Source of the DNA: Pseudomonas putida
Lineage (GTDB): Bacteria > Pseudomonadota > Gammaproteobacteria > Pseudomonadales > Pseudomonadaceae
Assembly (NCBI RefSeq): GCF_001636055.1
Contig: NZ_CP011789.1
Location: 2,976,001 to 3,040,000 of the forward strand
Reading direction: 5' to 3'
Length of the DNA stretch: 64,000 nt
In this document: piece by piece, positions 43,049-51,539 of the stretch
Layout of the letters: the number at the start of each line of letters is the position of its first letter
Position numbering within the stretch: position 1 is the stretch's first letter
The notes under the pieces: generated by a model
What the model was told of the DNA's origin: nothing
Seen by the model: only the letters and a program-made list of their open reading frames with translations
Databases searched by the model: none
Translations under genes and position numbers: made by a program

Positions 43049-44131
43049 GTGGAAATCAATGCATTATTGACCGAGCTGCTGAATGCTCGCGGCCCTGGCG
43101 GCCAGGAAGATGAGGTACGGGCCATCTGTCAGCGCGAATTGGCTTCTTTCTGCGACGATGCGCGTATTGACGGGGCTGGCAATGTCGTGGGCGTCGTTCG
43201 AGCGGGGCATTCCCGTAATCCAGAAGACGCCATCAGGGTCATGGCACACCTTGATGAGATCGCAATGATCGTCAAGAACGTCCGCGAGAACGGAACGCTG
43301 GAAGTTTTGGCCTTGGGTGGTGCTCAGCCGATCAGCTTCGGTGTCTGCCCTGTCGATATCCTTGGCGATGAAAAAAACCTGCCCGGTGTTCTGTCCTATG
43401 GCTCGATGCACAACAGCGGTCGGACTTCCAACGGGCGAGATGTGCTCGCAGGCAATGTTCAGTGGAAGGATGTATACGTAGTCACGCGCATGTCGAAGCG
43501 CGAGCTGCAAGGCGCTGGCGTGCGCCCCGGCACGCGCGTGGTGCTCAGTCAGCATTGGCGCAAACCGTTCACTGTCCATGACTGTGTGGCTGCCCATTTT
43601 CTTGATGACCGTGCACCGCTCACTGCGGTGATCGAGTGCGCCCGTTTGCTGCGAGCAAGGCGTGAGGAGTTGCAACAGGATGTGTGGTTCGTCTTGACCA
43701 CGCTGGAAGAGGAATCCAATGCGGGTGCGCTCTACGCGGCAGCCAGGTTGCCGGGAGAGACCACCATTGCGGTCGAGGTCGGGCCGGTGCTTGAAGAATA
43801 TGGAACGGAGCTGACGGCCAACCCGATCATCAATACCGGCGATCAGAAGGGATACTACAGCCGCACCGTGGTGCAGGCGCTGATGACCGCCGCTCGGCGG
43901 GCAGGGTACGTTCCCCAAACCGCATTGCTGGTAGATTTTGCATCCGATGCCAGCGCGGTGTTGAGTACAGGTATTGATGCCAAGGCTGGCTGCATCGCGA
44001 TCCCGACCGAAAATACCCATGGTTTCGAGATGGTCCTGCTGGAAGGAATCTCGGCCTGTGCCGTCACGCTCGTCGAATATCTGATAGATCCGCATCCTGA
44101 CAAGCGGTCCGACGCCTCATCCACAAGATGA
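43049..44131 (+). CDS. M42-family metallopeptidase
   Basis: A 360-residue M42 (glutamyl aminopeptidase/FrvX) protein. Metal and catalytic positions are visible: MAHLDEIAM (His), HFLDDRAPL (bridging Asp), TLEEESNAGA (catalytic Glu pair), VAVEVGP-like AVEVGP and ENTHGFE (His). Such enzymes remove N-terminal residues from peptides in the cytosol. The start is GTG 43049 behind GAGGAGGGTGAGG. In Pseudomonas some members sit in osmoprotectant clusters, but no such partners are here. It converges with the TPP enzyme gene. Confidence 0.87.
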   Translation: MEINALLTELLNARGPGGQEDEVRAICQRELASFCDDARIDGAGNVVGVVRAGHSRNPEDAIRVMAHLDEIAMIVKNVRENGTLEVLALGGAQPISFGVCPVDILGDEKNLPGVLSYGSMHNSGRTSNGRDVLAGNVQWKDVYVVTRMSKRELQGAGVRPGTRVVLSQHWRKPFTVHDCVAAHFLDDRAPLTAVIECARLLRARREELQQDVWFVLTTLEEESNAGALYAAARLPGETTIAVEVGPVLEEYGTELTANPIINTGDQKGYYSRTVVQALMTAARRAGYVPQTALLVDFASDASAVLSTGIDAKAGCIAIPTENTHGFEMVLLEGISACAVTLVEYLIDPHPDKRSDASSTR

Positions 44132-44189
44132 GCGCCGCCCCGGATAGCTGAACCGCAACCCGCGCCTGAGCGCGGGTCTCGGGCAGGGT

Positions 44190-45977
44190 CTATTTTTTAC
44201 TCGGCAGTACTGAACTGAACACTTGCTTGGCAGTCTGGACGATGACACCACCCTGATTCGGATCGCCATGAAGCAACGCGCTGGCGAACTTCTTCGCTTG
44301 CTCAAGCTTGATGTGGGGTGGCAACGGCGGGACGTCCGGGTCGGTCTTGAACTCGATCAGCACCGGTCGGTCGGCTGCCAGGGCGCGCTCCCAGGCGCTG
44401 GCAATGTCTTCTTCACGCTCCACATAGATGCCTTGCAGGCCAATGGAAATGGCGAACAGGTGATAGGGCACGTCCGGGATCGATTGCGAGGCCTCGAATT
44501 TGGGGTCACCTTCCATGACCCGTTGTTCCCAGGTCACCTGGTTGAGGTCTTCGTTGTTGAACACCGCGCAGATCCACTGCGGGTTGTCCCACTGGCGCCA
44601 GTACTTGGCCACGGTGATGAGCTCGGCCAGGTTGTTCATCTGCATCGCACCGTCACCCACCAACGCCACCACCGCGCGCTGAGGGTGGGCGAACTTCGCC
44701 GCGATGGCGTAAGGTACCGCCGCGCCCATGCTGGCAAGGCCGCCGGATAATGAGCACTGCATCCCTTGGCGGATCTTCAGGTCGCGGGCGAACCAGTTGG
44801 CGCACGACCCAGAGTCGCTGGTGACGATGGCGTGGTCCGGAAGGCGCGGGGAGAGTTCACATACCACGCGTTGCGGGTTGATCGGGTCGGCCTTGGCCAG
44901 CGCGCGCTTTTCCAGGGTCTTGTCCCACTGTGTGCGCCAGCGTTCGACCTTGCCGCGCCAGCGCCGCTCGCTCTTGTGCTGCAGCAAGGGCAGCAATGCT
45001 TGCAGGGTTTCGCTGGCATCGCCGACCAGGTTGACTTCCATTGGATAGCGCAGGCTGAGCATGTCCGGTTGCAGGTCGATCTGCACGCCACGGGCCTGAC
45101 CTTCCTTGGGCAGGAACTCGGCATAGGGAAAGCCTGAGCCGATCATCAGCAAGGTGTCGCACTCGTTCATCAACTGGTAGCTCGGTTCCGTACCGAGCAA
45201 GCCTATGGCACCGGTGACCCAGGGCAGATCGTCAGGCAGCACGGCCTTGCCCAGCAGTGCCTTGGCCACGCCGGCGCCGAGCTTTTCGGCGACAGCGATG
45301 ACCTGCTCAGTGGCCTGCAAGGCGCCGGCACCGACCAGGATCGCCACCTTTTTCCCGGCATTGAGCACCTCGGCCGCCCGCTGCAGGTCAGCGTCGAACG
45401 GCACGACCTTGGGCTTGCTGTAGCCGATGCCCGAATGCACCGTGCCGTGTGCCCTTGCCGGCTCCTGATAGGGCAGGTCCTGTAAGTCATTGGGCAGGAT
45501 GATGGCGGTGACCCGACGTTCGCCGACGGCAGTACGCACTGCACGATCGAGCAGGTGCCGCACTTGCTCCGGGGTCGAGGCCTGCTGTACGAAGGCTCCG
45601 GCCACATCCTTGAACATCGACAACAGGTCGAGCTCTTGCTGGTAATGCCCGCCTAGCGCCGCACGCGCTTGCTGGCCGACGATGGCCAGTACCGGCTGGT
45701 GATCCATTCGTGCATCGTAGAGGCCGGTCAGCAGGTGCGAGGCGCCGGGTCCGGAAGTGGCGATGCACACACCGAGCTCACCGGTGAACTTGGCGTGAGC
45801 GCTGGCCATGAATGCGGCCATCTCTTCATGGCGGGCCTGGATGAATTCAATCTTCCCGTTGGCTCGGCTCAATGCACCAAATACGCCATTGATGCCGTCC
45901 CCCGGGTAGCCGAAGATGCGTCGAACGCCCCACTGGTACAAGCGCTCGACCAGGAAGTCGCCTACCGTCGTTGTCAT
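44190..45977 (-). CDS. thiamine-pyrophosphate enzyme (pyruvate oxidase/acetolactate synthase-like)
   Basis: A 595-residue ThDP-dependent enzyme. The N-terminal PYR domain has the catalytic Glu in ARHEEMAAFMA and SGPGASHLLTGLYDA. The central domain binds a second nucleotide (FAD in PoxB), and the C-terminal PP domain has GDGAMQMNNLAELITVAKYW...NN for Mg and ThDP. It is nearest to PoxB-like pyruvate oxidases, but no C-terminal lipid-binding amphipathic helix is obvious, so the exact reaction is open. ATG 45977 follows AGGGAGAAGACG. An AlgU-like promoter sits upstream. Confidence 0.88.
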   Translation of the reverse strand: MTTTVGDFLVERLYQWGVRRIFGYPGDGINGVFGALSRANGKIEFIQARHEEMAAFMASAHAKFTGELGVCIATSGPGASHLLTGLYDARMDHQPVLAIVGQQARAALGGHYQQELDLLSMFKDVAGAFVQQASTPEQVRHLLDRAVRTAVGERRVTAIILPNDLQDLPYQEPARAHGTVHSGIGYSKPKVVPFDADLQRAAEVLNAGKKVAILVGAGALQATEQVIAVAEKLGAGVAKALLGKAVLPDDLPWVTGAIGLLGTEPSYQLMNECDTLLMIGSGFPYAEFLPKEGQARGVQIDLQPDMLSLRYPMEVNLVGDASETLQALLPLLQHKSERRWRGKVERWRTQWDKTLEKRALAKADPINPQRVVCELSPRLPDHAIVTSDSGSCANWFARDLKIRQGMQCSLSGGLASMGAAVPYAIAAKFAHPQRAVVALVGDGAMQMNNLAELITVAKYWRQWDNPQWICAVFNNEDLNQVTWEQRVMEGDPKFEASQSIPDVPYHLFAISIGLQGIYVEREEDIASAWERALAADRPVLIEFKTDPDVPPLPPHIKLEQAKKFASALLHGDPNQGGVIVQTAKQVFSSVLPSKK

Positions 45978-46009
45978 CGTCTTCTCCCTATCTGTGATCA
46001 ATAGGGTCT

Positions 46010-46035
46010 GGACTGGGCCGCGAAGGGTAAAGTTT
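46010..46035 (-). promoter_or_regulatory. AlgU/RpoE-like promoter of the TPP enzyme
   Basis: On the - strand AAACTT at 46035-46030 (preceded by G), 17-bp spacer, TCC at 46012-46010. It lies about 33 bp before the start codon, a typical distance. Confidence 0.5.
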
Positions 46036-46079
46036 CAACAGGTTGTAGGTGGTCAGCCCATAGGAACCTCGGCACGGGT

Positions 46080-46646
46080 ATGGCTTCTCAAGGACATTAC
46101 CAGCCTGATCAGGATGCCCTCATGATTGCCATCGACAGTAGCGCCCAGCCCATCCAGGCCTTGCGATTCGAGGACGACGGCGCGACACCCAATAGCCGTT
46201 TCCCCGTGTTGCTCTACCAGCTGAAACTTGCGCCTGCGCATGACAACGCCAGCGCGTTCGAGTCCTTGTTCGCCGCTCATCAGTGGACCCCGCTGTGGCG
46301 GGCCGGGATTTTCGACTACCACCATTTCCACCCCAATGCACACGAGGTGCTCGGCGTTGCCCGCGGCCAGGCTCGGCTCATGCTGGGCGGCGCAGCGGGT
46401 CAGGCGCTGACGGTCAAGGCGGGCGATGTTCTGGTTTTGCCGGCAGGGACAGGCCATCGTTGCATCTCGTCCAGCGACGAATTCCTGGTCGTGGGCGCCT
46501 ATCCCCAGGGGCAGGAAGATTACGATACCCAGCGACCCGAAACCGGCGCTCACCAGCAGGCGCTGGCGCGTATTGCCCGAGTGCCGCACCCGGAGCAAGA
46601 CCCGGTGACGGGCGTACATGGTGCGCTGATGAGGCTCTGGCAGTGA
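46080..46646 (+). CDS. YjlB-like cupin protein
   Basis: A 188-residue cupin. The first cupin motif is in AGIFDYHHFHPNAHEVLGVARG and the second in GDVLVLPAGTGHRCI, giving His ligands for a metal. This matches the YjlB group of single-domain cupins of unknown substrate. Two starts are possible: 46080, and 46122 (MIAIDSS); neither has a strong ribosome site. The latter would give a 174-residue protein closer to the conserved region. Confidence 0.78.
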   Translation: MASQGHYQPDQDALMIAIDSSAQPIQALRFEDDGATPNSRFPVLLYQLKLAPAHDNASAFESLFAAHQWTPLWRAGIFDYHHFHPNAHEVLGVARGQARLMLGGAAGQALTVKAGDVLVLPAGTGHRCISSSDEFLVVGAYPQGQEDYDTQRPETGAHQQALARIARVPHPEQDPVTGVHGALMRLWQ

Positions 46647-46744
46647 TCAGCAGCAAACGCGTCAAATGAACGCCTGGATTTCCGCTTGAGAGAAACCCAG
46701 GCGAGATCAGCTGGCCAGCCGAACCTTTGCGTCATCAAGATCGT

Positions 46745-48073
46745 TCACCGGCGCCGACGTTGGGCATGGGTAATGACGAACCCGGCGAGGAACCCGATCA
46801 CTGCGGCACTCAGCAACAAAGGGGTTTTGGCCTTCGGGGTTCTCCATCCGCCTTCGATACTTCGCCGACCAATCGGCGGTTCAAAGAGGTTGCCTGAAGA
46901 CTTCGCTGCGCCAGGGCTACGGTTCAATCCCCAGCGCGTGAGCCATCCCGACAGCGCCGGTAACCCGGGCATCAGATAGCTGGCCAAATGCGCGAGGCGG
47001 GCGCTTGCACCGACAGTGGTGTTGGCGTGAGGTGAAATAGCGCAGGCCACCATCGCCTTTGCCACGAGCTCTGGATCGTAGATGGGCCCTGGCGGTTTGA
47101 GCGCATGGCCTGTGTAGTTGCCGCCATCGCGGAAGCCAGGGGTATCCATTACGGCTGGGTAGATGTCACAGACGTGGATGTCGGGGAATTCAGTGAGCTC
47201 GCCCCTGAGTGCCTGAGTGAGCCCGCGCAAGCCGAATTTGCTGGCTGAGTAGGCTGCGGCATAGGGTTGTGCAACCCAGCTCCCTAGCGACAAGGTGTTT
47301 ATCAGCGTACCGCTGCCCTGTTTCTTGAAGTAGGGGAGCGCTACGTAGGCCCCTCGAAGGTAACCCACCAAGTCGGTCTGGATGACCTGCTCATGGGCTT
47401 CGAGCGGCGTCTCCTCGAAACTGCCCACCGCACCCACGCCCGCGTTGTTTATCCAGATGTCTATTCGGCCATGACCAAACTCTGCAGCACGTTCCGCCAA
47501 GGCGAGTACCTGATCGCTCTGGGTCATGTCGGTCGTTACGGCGACAGCATCGGTGCCGCAATCGGTGCATTCATCCAGCGTTTCGAACAACGCCTGCTCA
47601 TCTCGTGCGGCCAGAACCAGACGCGCGCCTTTGCAGGCAAAGGCATGGGCTGCGGCGCGGCCTATGCCACTGGACGCTCCGGTGATCACCACCACCTTGC
47701 CGCGCAGCGGGCCTCTGATCGGCGAGCGAGTCAACGGGGGCGGCTCATCGGCGGGTGAAATGGGCTCGCTTATCGGCGCCGTGAAGGTCTCACTGGTTTC
47801 GATGCGCGAGAGCTGGAGGGAAGTACCGTCCACAAGATTCAAGGTCAAGTCGCTGATGGTGCCGGCCACCCGCCCAGGGAAAATGGGCTCGCCTTCAGCA
47901 TCGAGACTGTCGTAGATGAATCGGTCGCCTTCCAGCCATCCGATAGCCGTCAGAAGCTCTGGGCTGAGGTAATACTTGCCGTCTTGGAAAAAGCCTGGGA
48001 ACTGATGGGCGCGTTCAAGGTTTTCAACGCTGTACCGTTCACCTGGCTTCATGCCTGTTGCTTGATCAATCAT
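46745..48073 (-). CDS. SDR-family oxidoreductase with extra N-domain and C-terminal membrane helix
   Basis: A 442-residue protein in three parts. Residues 1-120 are an extra domain (MIDQATGMKPGERYSVENL; FPGRVAGTISDLTLNLVDG looks like a PRC-barrel-type beta region). The SDR domain follows, with VVITGASSGIGRAAA and catalytic AAYSASKFGL. Near the end is one hydrophobic helix (TPLLLSAAVIGFLAGFVI) and a basic tail, so it is probably membrane-anchored. Such enlarged SDRs are rarer than plain ones. An AlgU-like promoter lies upstream at 48134. Confidence 0.85.
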   Translation of the reverse strand: MIDQATGMKPGERYSVENLERAHQFPGFFQDGKYYLSPELLTAIGWLEGDRFIYDSLDAEGEPIFPGRVAGTISDLTLNLVDGTSLQLSRIETSETFTAPISEPISPADEPPPLTRSPIRGPLRGKVVVITGASSGIGRAAAHAFACKGARLVLAARDEQALFETLDECTDCGTDAVAVTTDMTQSDQVLALAERAAEFGHGRIDIWINNAGVGAVGSFEETPLEAHEQVIQTDLVGYLRGAYVALPYFKKQGSGTLINTLSLGSWVAQPYAAAYSASKFGLRGLTQALRGELTEFPDIHVCDIYPAVMDTPGFRDGGNYTGHALKPPGPIYDPELVAKAMVACAISPHANTTVGASARLAHLASYLMPGLPALSGWLTRWGLNRSPGAAKSSGNLFEPPIGRRSIEGGWRTPKAKTPLLLSAAVIGFLAGFVITHAQRRRR

Positions 48074-48106
48074 GGTGCAAGCTCCCTAAAACGTGGGGGG
48101 TATGCA

Positions 48107-48134
48107 GGGGAAGGCTGTTAGGCGGGCAAAGTTC
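48107..48134 (-). promoter_or_regulatory. AlgU/RpoE-like promoter of the large SDR gene
   Basis: On the - strand GAACTT at 48134-48129, 17-bp spacer, TCCCC at 48111-48107, followed by TGCATACC as in the alcohol dehydrogenase promoter. Confidence 0.55.
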
Positions 48135-48376
48135 AGAGCAACTGGTTCAGTGGTGGTGTGATGCAGGCATGGATGACGTGACAAGCACTTCGAAGCTGGT
48201 TCCCTCGACAACCTGAGAGCATGGTGAAGGGGCAGGCGCAGCAGTTGGACCCCTGCGGTATGGCGCATTAAGCCGTTATGGCAACGCCAGTCGTCAATCG
48301 GGGTGAACGGAGGCAACGGAGTCAGGCTCAACCTGGAAGATTCGCTTCTCACTCCAACCGCCCTAGGACCTTCAAA

Positions 48377-48595
48377 ATGCCCAGTTACCTGTACTTGATC
48401 AGCTATATCCTCGACAACCAGCCCGGTACTTGCGAGTTCCGCAGTGACCAGGAAGACCTGAGCCGCGAAGCTGCGCGCGAATACTTGCAGGGCCTGCATC
48501 GCAACGAAGCGTCTTCATTCACCGACGTGCAAGTGCAGCGTCTTGAGCATGACCACGAGCCCGGCACATCGCCAGGACACTACCAGCAACCCTGA
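48377..48595 (+). CDS. small conserved protein, copy 1 (72 aa)
   Basis: A 72-residue protein, MPSYLYLISYILDNQPGTCE then REAAREYLQGLHRNEASSF and TDVQVQRLEHDHEPGTSPGH. It is over 80 percent similar to the product at 55193-55402, and about 100 bp upstream of both are also alike. The upstream homology is in frame here but out of frame in the other copy, so the real start is ATG 48377 and the leader is probably untranslated. Function unknown. Confidence 0.72.
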   Translation: MPSYLYLISYILDNQPGTCEFRSDQEDLSREAAREYLQGLHRNEASSFTDVQVQRLEHDHEPGTSPGHYQQP

Positions 48596-48607
48596 GGGGT
48601 TGCCGGG

Positions 48608-48688
48608 ATGAACGCGATAATCGAAATAAGCCAGGCAGAGCGCCGACTCGTCTCTGGCGCCTCTTGTTCGGCGCTTTGCGCTTATTGA
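48608..48688 (+). pseudogene. remnant of a 55424-type gene
   Basis: Reads MNAIIEISQAERRLVS and then diverges and stops after 26 codons. The start matches MNAISGQIDQEERRLVA of the intact 80-residue gene at 55424, which follows the other copy of the 72-residue gene at the same spacing. It is thus the decayed partner in a duplicated two-gene locus. Confidence 0.6.
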
Positions 48689-48741
48689 ACGACGACCTGC
48701 CTTGACGACTCCATTGCAGCAACACAGTGCTTTGGAATGCC

Positions 48742-49452
48742 ATGATGATTCATCTGGGGTGCGCGGGCTGGAGCTTGTCCCGCCAGTACGCCGACGAGTT
48801 TCCGCTGCCGGGCAGCCACCTGCAGCGCTATGCCGCGCGGCTTGATGCCGTGGAGATCAACAGTTCGTTCTACCGTGCGCATCTACCTGCGACCTATGCC
48901 CGTTGGGCTTGCTCGGTTCCGGAACATTTTCGCTTCGCCGTCAAGCTGCCCAGGCTCATCACCCACGAGCTACGCCTGGAAGGTTGCGAGGTTGCGCTTG
49001 ATGCGTTTCTTGGCCAGTGCCGGCAATTGGGGGACCGTCTGGGTTGCCTGCTCGTTCAGTTGCCGCCGTCGCTCGCCCATGATGCCGGGCGCGACCGGCG
49101 TTTCTTTGAAGTCCTGCGCGAACACTATGCCGGGCCGATCGCGGTCGAGCCCAGGCACGCCAGTTGGCAAGCGGCAATGTTGATCGACTTGCGTATTGCC
49201 CAGGTGGCGGCGAGCCCTTCACGCTTCGCTGCCGACGCACAACCCGCTGGCTGGCCTGGATTGGTCTACTGGCGCTTGCACGGCGAGCCGCGGATCTACC
49301 ACAGCGAGTATTCCCAACAATACCTGCAACAGCTGGCTGAGCGGCTGCAGCGCAGCCACGCTGCAGGTGTAGATACCTGGTGCATCTTCGACAACACCGC
49401 CTCCGGTGCAGCACTGGGTAACGCGCTGACGCTTGAGCGGTATCTGCGCTGA
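48742..49452 (+). CDS. DUF72 (YecE-like) protein, short form
   Basis: A 236-residue DUF72 protein: MIHLGCAGWSLSRQYADEFP, AVEINSSFYRAHLPATYARW, FAVKLPRLITHELRL, LLVQLPPSLA, AVEPRHASW and YWRLHGEPRIYHSEY. It is shorter than the relative at 16113-17033 and of a different branch. The biochemical role is unknown. The start is at ATG 48742 or the adjacent ATG 48745; no clear ribosome site is seen. An AlgU-like site follows its stop and belongs to the next gene. Confidence 0.87.
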   Translation: MMIHLGCAGWSLSRQYADEFPLPGSHLQRYAARLDAVEINSSFYRAHLPATYARWACSVPEHFRFAVKLPRLITHELRLEGCEVALDAFLGQCRQLGDRLGCLLVQLPPSLAHDAGRDRRFFEVLREHYAGPIAVEPRHASWQAAMLIDLRIAQVAASPSRFAADAQPAGWPGLVYWRLHGEPRIYHSEYSQQYLQQLAERLQRSHAAGVDTWCIFDNTASGAALGNALTLERYLR

Positions 49453-49465
49453 TGCAAACCGGATC

Positions 49466-49491
49466 AAACTTTTTGGCTGCATCAGGGCTCT
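49466..49491 (+). promoter_or_regulatory. AlgU/RpoE-like promoter
   Basis: AAACTT at 49466-49471, 17-bp spacer, TCTT at 49489. It lies about 34 bp before ATG 49525. Weaker than the GAACTT sites. Confidence 0.4.
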
Positions 49492-49524
49492 TCTGAGAAC
49501 ACATTAGACCGCGAGGAACAGCCC

Positions 49525-49749
49525 ATGAAAGCTGACGATGGCAAGAACGGCGACAAAGTCCCACGGCCGCTCTCTTCTGAAGAAGCACAGCAAGGCGAGC
49601 GGGTGCCAGGCCCGTTGCTTGAGCGCCCGGACCAGGATACCGAGGCGGTGGACAAGGTCATTACGCCCACGTCTATCAAGGAACAGGAGGAAAAGACGCG
49701 CCAGATCGAAAAGCGTCTGGCCGAGGTCGACAGGAAAGCCCGTCGCTGA
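49525..49749 (+). CDS. small charged protein, 74 aa
   Basis: A 74-residue hydrophilic protein: MKADDGKNGDKVPRPLSSEE, a middle with ERVPGPLLERPDQDTEAVDKV, and a helical C-terminus EKTRQIEKRLAEVDRKARR. GAGGAACAGCCC precedes the ATG. No function known. Its position behind an AlgU-like promoter fits a stress-induced small protein. Confidence 0.68.
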   Translation: MKADDGKNGDKVPRPLSSEEAQQGERVPGPLLERPDQDTEAVDKVITPTSIKEQEEKTRQIEKRLAEVDRKARR

Positions 49750-49765
49750 ATATCCGTGCAGGTGG

Positions 49766-49782
49766 CCGGGCGCTACGCCCGG
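49766..49782 (+). terminator. hairpin after the 74-aa gene
   Basis: CCGGGCG (49766-49772), CTA loop, CGCCCGG (49776-49782), about 17 bp after the stop. The T run is poor (TCCTTTCGG further on). Sequence from here to 49944 holds no gene. Confidence 0.5.
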
Positions 49783-49944
49783 TCGCGTCCTTTCGGCAGC
49801 GCTGAAGATGAACGGTTGATCGTTCTTACGCGCATAGCCGCCGCCCTTATTCGCTTGTTTACAGACTGAGTAAGATATTCATTCGCCTCCCGGAAGCACA
49901 TCTTTTGGCAGTGGTTACGAGTGGACGATGCCAAAGCGTGCCGC

Positions 49945-50406
49945 TTACGCTTTGGGTTTGTCCCAGTCGCTACGCGTCGCAGCCGTCAGCGCATCCCAGT
50001 CATCAGGAGGGTTGCCGCGGCCCAGCATCTTTTCGAATACGGCGTAGGGATCGGTTTTGCTGCCTGCGGACCGTAGGGTATTTTCGTCGTTGACCCATGC
50101 ATAGACGATCACCTTGGATCTTGAGTCGTAGCGAAAGAACAGCCGAAAGCGCCTACCGATTTTTGCCCGCCGCCAATGTCGGTAAGCGGTGCCGAGCGTG
50201 TTGCCTTGGCGGAACTCATCGCGGCCTGGGTCAGCAGGCACAGCCTCCAGGATCAGATGGCTCAATGCCCGAAACAGCTTCACGTTAGCGTTGCTTTCAA
50301 AACCTTGCGGGTCGTTCTGCTCGGCCCGGGCGGCGGCTTCTTGCAATTTGCGTAGCTGTAAAATCACACCTTCATGGAACAACAGTGTCCAGCCATGTCG
50401 CAGCAT
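49945..50406 (-). CDS. yhaV: YhaV-type toxin of a type II toxin-antitoxin pair
   Basis: A 153-residue protein matching the YhaV family, ribosome-associated RNases inhibited by PrlF. Signatures: MLRHGWTLLFHEGVILQLRKL, DPGRDEFRQGNTLG, YRHWRRAKIGRRFRLFFRYDS and VIVYAWVNDENTLRSAG. The start ATG shares a base with the stop of the antitoxin gene (TGATG), as usual for this pair. Length is normal, and no disruption is seen, so it is probably active. Confidence 0.9.
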   Translation of the reverse strand: MLRHGWTLLFHEGVILQLRKLQEAAARAEQNDPQGFESNANVKLFRALSHLILEAVPADPGRDEFRQGNTLGTAYRHWRRAKIGRRFRLFFRYDSRSKVIVYAWVNDENTLRSAGSKTDPYAVFEKMLGRGNPPDDWDALTAATRSDWDKPKA

Positions 50407-50723
50407 CAGAGCGCGACCTCACCATCGATATCTTCGTCCAGGTTTACGGAGTGCTTTGCGTTGGCGAGCATGGTTTGCGCCAAGTCTTCCGGCAGAGTGG
50501 TGAGGTTGCGGCCGCCTCGGATATCAGCCTCCAGCAAACCCAGGAACGCATTGATGGCAGGATCTTCGTGGGTGGTTTCTACGCGGTTGACCACGACCTC
50601 ACCGCCTCGTACGTCGAATGCAATCTTGTCTCCAGTGCCGAGGCCTAGAAGCTGGCGAACTGACTTGGGCACAGTGACCTGACCCTTTGAGGTCAACGTC
50701 GCGATTTCGTGGATGGCAGGCAT
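50406..50723 (-). CDS. prlF: PrlF-type antitoxin (AbrB/SpoVT fold)
   Basis: A 105-residue antitoxin. The N-terminal swapped-hairpin DNA-binding domain reads IATLTSKGQVTVPKSVRQLL, then DKIAFDVRGGEVVVNRV. The C-terminal half binds the toxin. ATG 50723 starts the conserved part; the frame to 50801 runs through the operator. A perfect palindrome at 50753-50772 just upstream is the likely autoregulatory site. Confidence 0.9.
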   Translation of the reverse strand: MPAIHEIATLTSKGQVTVPKSVRQLLGLGTGDKIAFDVRGGEVVVNRVETTHEDPAINAFLGLLEADIRGGRNLTTLPEDLAQTMLANAKHSVNLDEDIDGEVAL

Positions 50724-50752
50724 GAGTGATCTCCCGGGGCTATTGAACGGAG

Positions 50753-50772
50753 GGTAAGGAATAATCCTTACC
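50753..50772. promoter_or_regulatory. palindromic operator upstream of prlF-yhaV
   Basis: GGTAAGGA (50753-50760), ATAA centre, TCCTTACC (50765-50772): a perfect 8-bp inverted repeat 30 bp before the prlF start. AbrB-type antitoxins bind such sites to repress their own operon. Confidence 0.65.
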
Positions 50773-51078
50773 ATGTCAAATCTTGGTCTCCTGCTCATCA
50801 AGCGTAAGCGGGGCAGTCGCTCAACAGGATTGCCCTACCTTCCGGTAGCACTATTTCGCAGTTGGTTGAGCAACCTCTAGCGAGTGGTGTCGACTTGAGG
50901 GTTGTGCAGCACGGGATAATTCGTGCGTCGTTGAACGTGTGCTAGCTTCACCCCCACGCAACTCAAGGAATTTTGATCCCCAATGCATTGAGCAGGTGAC
51001 GCGCTGTAGTGTCCAGCCGCCAGGCGCCAAACGCCAGCAACCGGTTGGCCTCGCTGACGATCAGATTGGCAGCACCAT

Positions 51079-51297
51079 CTCGGTTTCCCCGGCACGATCT
51101 CGCTCAGACCATCGACCTTCATTGCCGCTATCACCGACTGGATCCGCTCGCTGGCGGTGCATGGCTTCGAGAAAATCCTCTTTCTCAATGGCCATGGTGG
51201 CAACGTGGCCTCGATCGAGGCGGCGTTTTCGGAAATCTACACCGATGCCAGCTTTGCCCTCCGACCGGCAGGGTTTGCTTTGAAGCTGTGCAACTGA
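51079..51297 (+). pseudogene. creatininase-family fragment
   Basis: Seventy-two codons read GFPGTISLRPSTFIAAITDW, then SLAVHGFEKILFLNGHGGN and VASIEAAFSEIYT, ending LKLCN and a stop. LFLNGHGGN is the conserved metal-site region of creatinine amidohydrolase family proteins. The N-terminal half and the C-terminus are missing, so it is a dead fragment. It lies in a stretch (50724-51542) without intact genes. Confidence 0.75.
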
Positions 51298-51389
51298 GGT
51301 CTTCGGTACTGGGCTGGCTGAACCAGGGGGCCAGACCCAGTGTGATGACCGTCCTTACCAGGCTATCGACATTGTGCCCAACTCGGCAA

Positions 51390-51515
51390 AGAACGCCGCC
51401 GCGCTCCTGCTGAAGCTGATTAACCCATCGGCGCAGTGCCGACTCGAACAAGCCTTGCGAACGGGCCGCTTCGGCATGGCTGTAGCCTTGACAGTTAGAC
51501 AGCTAAAGAGACGAA
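51390..51515 (-). pseudogene. IS3-family OrfA transposase fragment
   Basis: On the - strand the reading is CQGYSHAEAARSQGLFESAL followed by RRWVNQLQQERGG. This is the helix-turn-helix part of IS3-family OrfA proteins (..A.R.L.....ALRRWV.QLQQERGG). No ends and no OrfB are visible, so only a relic remains, next to the creatininase fragment. Confidence 0.75.
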
Positions 51516-51539
51516 GGTCGAGCTCCTTGGCTCGGCCTT
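51514..51539 (-). terminator. hairpin after the ridA-like gene
   Basis: AAGGTCGAGC (51514-51523) and GCTCGGCCTT (51530-51539) pair with one G-T mismatch. On the - strand, CGTCTCTTT follows the stem. Placed just after the ridA-like stop. Confidence 0.45.
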
